A stretch of 7,249 nucleotides of DNA, from contig JAJZSX010000117.1 in NCBI GenBank assembly GCA_021849435.1, positions 1 through 7,249 on the forward strand, given 5' to 3'. Of this stretch, positions 6,797 through 7,249 are shown in pieces (within the stretch, counting starts at the first letter, position 1; the number at the start of each line of letters is the position of its first letter). This stretch comes from Actinomycetes bacterium. Lineage in GTDB: Bacteria > Actinomycetota > Acidimicrobiia > Acidimicrobiales > RAAP-2. A program made the position numbers and the translations under genes. Below the pieces are notes generated by a model. It was not told where the DNA came from. It did no database searches and saw only the letters and a list, made by a program, of their open reading frames with translations.

Positions 6797-7249
6797 CCGG
6801 GACCTCCCAGAGCGCCATCCAGCGCGAGAGATCCTTCTCGATGGGCAGGTCCTTGTCGAGGAAGGACCGGACGCGCAGCTCGAGCTCGTTGTCGCGCTGC
6901 TCGGCGCCGGTGGGGGCGAAGGGGTAGAAGGTGCCCTGCTTCAAGAGGTAGACGAGGCGCACGGGCCCGTCGCCTGGTGGGGTCTTGGGCACGAAACCGA
7001 ACACCGCACACAGCAGCCGGGGGCCGAGCCCGTTGTCCACGAGGCTCGTGTCGGCGCCGTGGATCCGCGTGACGAGCGTGGCGATGTCGGTGTCGTGGAT
7101 GACGATCCAGCGGAAACCGAAGCGGTCGGTCGTCAAGGTCACGTCGCTTGCTGCCTCGTCGAAGTTGAGCAACTGCTTGATGTCCTCGTCGGTGGTGTTG
7201 GCCGTCTCGCCGCTGCCGGCCTTGAAGCAGAGCCCCGCCTGGCCCGAGG
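6789..7249 (-). CDS. pspAB: PspA-associated protein PspAB, 5' end beyond window
   Basis: C-terminal 152 residues of a PspAB-family protein. The frame is open to the window edge and no start is seen; the internal TTG at 7172 is not a likely start because family similarity continues upstream (GQAGLCFKAGSGE). Family members have about 190 residues, so perhaps 40 are missing. Recognised blocks are DRFGFRWIVIHD, then ADTSLVDNGLGPRLLCAVFG, LVYLLKQGTFYPFAP, RDNELELRVRSFL and the end [20 protein letters not shown]. PspAB is found with PspA/PspAA in actinobacteria and is thought to act in the phage-shock envelope-stress response; its mechanism is not established. pspA itself may lie past 7249. Its stop overlaps the dehydratase gene by 8 bp in a convergent arrangement. 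Confidence 0.87.
   Translation of the reverse strand, partial: SGQAGLCFKAGSGETANTTDEDIKQLLNFDEAASDVTLTTDRFGFRWIVIHDTDIATLVTRIHGADTSLVDNGLGPRLLCAVFGFVPKTPPGDGPVRLVYLLKQGTFYPFAPTGAEQRDNELELRVRSFLDKDLPIEKDLSRWMALWEVPVN

Overview
This is a high-GC chromosomal window, apparently housekeeping DNA. It is densely coded, with short or overlapping gene junctions and frequent GTG starts (rpsP, khpA, rimM, the F420-type oxidoreductase and the pterin dehydratase). DUF2469, PspAB and a PPOX-class F420-type oxidoreductase together point to an actinobacterium. The gene order and divergence from the Streptomyces/Mycobacterium pattern suggest a deep-branching class such as Acidimicrobiia. That placement is inference.

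Bases 1-2960 on the plus strand form the classic ribosome-biogenesis block: the 3' end of ffh (SRP GTPase), then rpsP (S16), khpA (KH RNA-binding protein), rimM (30S maturation factor), trmD (tRNA m1G37 methyltransferase) and rplS (L19). From rpsP to trmD the genes overlap or nearly touch (GTGA, 1-nt gap, ATGA), as expected for translational coupling. Two small genes follow on the same strand (2968-3736). The first is a DUF2469 protein, a family that in better-known actinobacteria usually lies further downstream, after lepB and rnhB. The second is a 156-aa protein that I cannot assign firmly but whose middle and C-terminal half resemble a shrunken luciferase-like monooxygenase.

Bases 3744-4145 on the minus strand encode a PPOX-class oxidoreductase of the F420-dependent type. 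It shares a 46-bp divergent promoter region with nfo (endonuclease IV, 4192-5094). nfo has no evident Shine-Dalgarno and a -10-like hexamer 7 nt before its ATG, which fits a leaderless transcript. fumC (class II fumarase) follows after 8 nt with a strong AGGAGG. A pterin-4a-carbinolamine dehydratase is coupled to fumC by a GTGA overlap. The last gene, on the minus strand and cut by the window edge, is pspAB. Its stop overlaps the end of the dehydratase gene in a convergent arrangement.

I see no mobile element, CRISPR array, tRNA, rRNA or obvious foreign island, and no gene-free stretch over 300 bases. The least explained item is the 156-aa gene at 3266-3736. The rest is well-known machinery with some unusual junctions.
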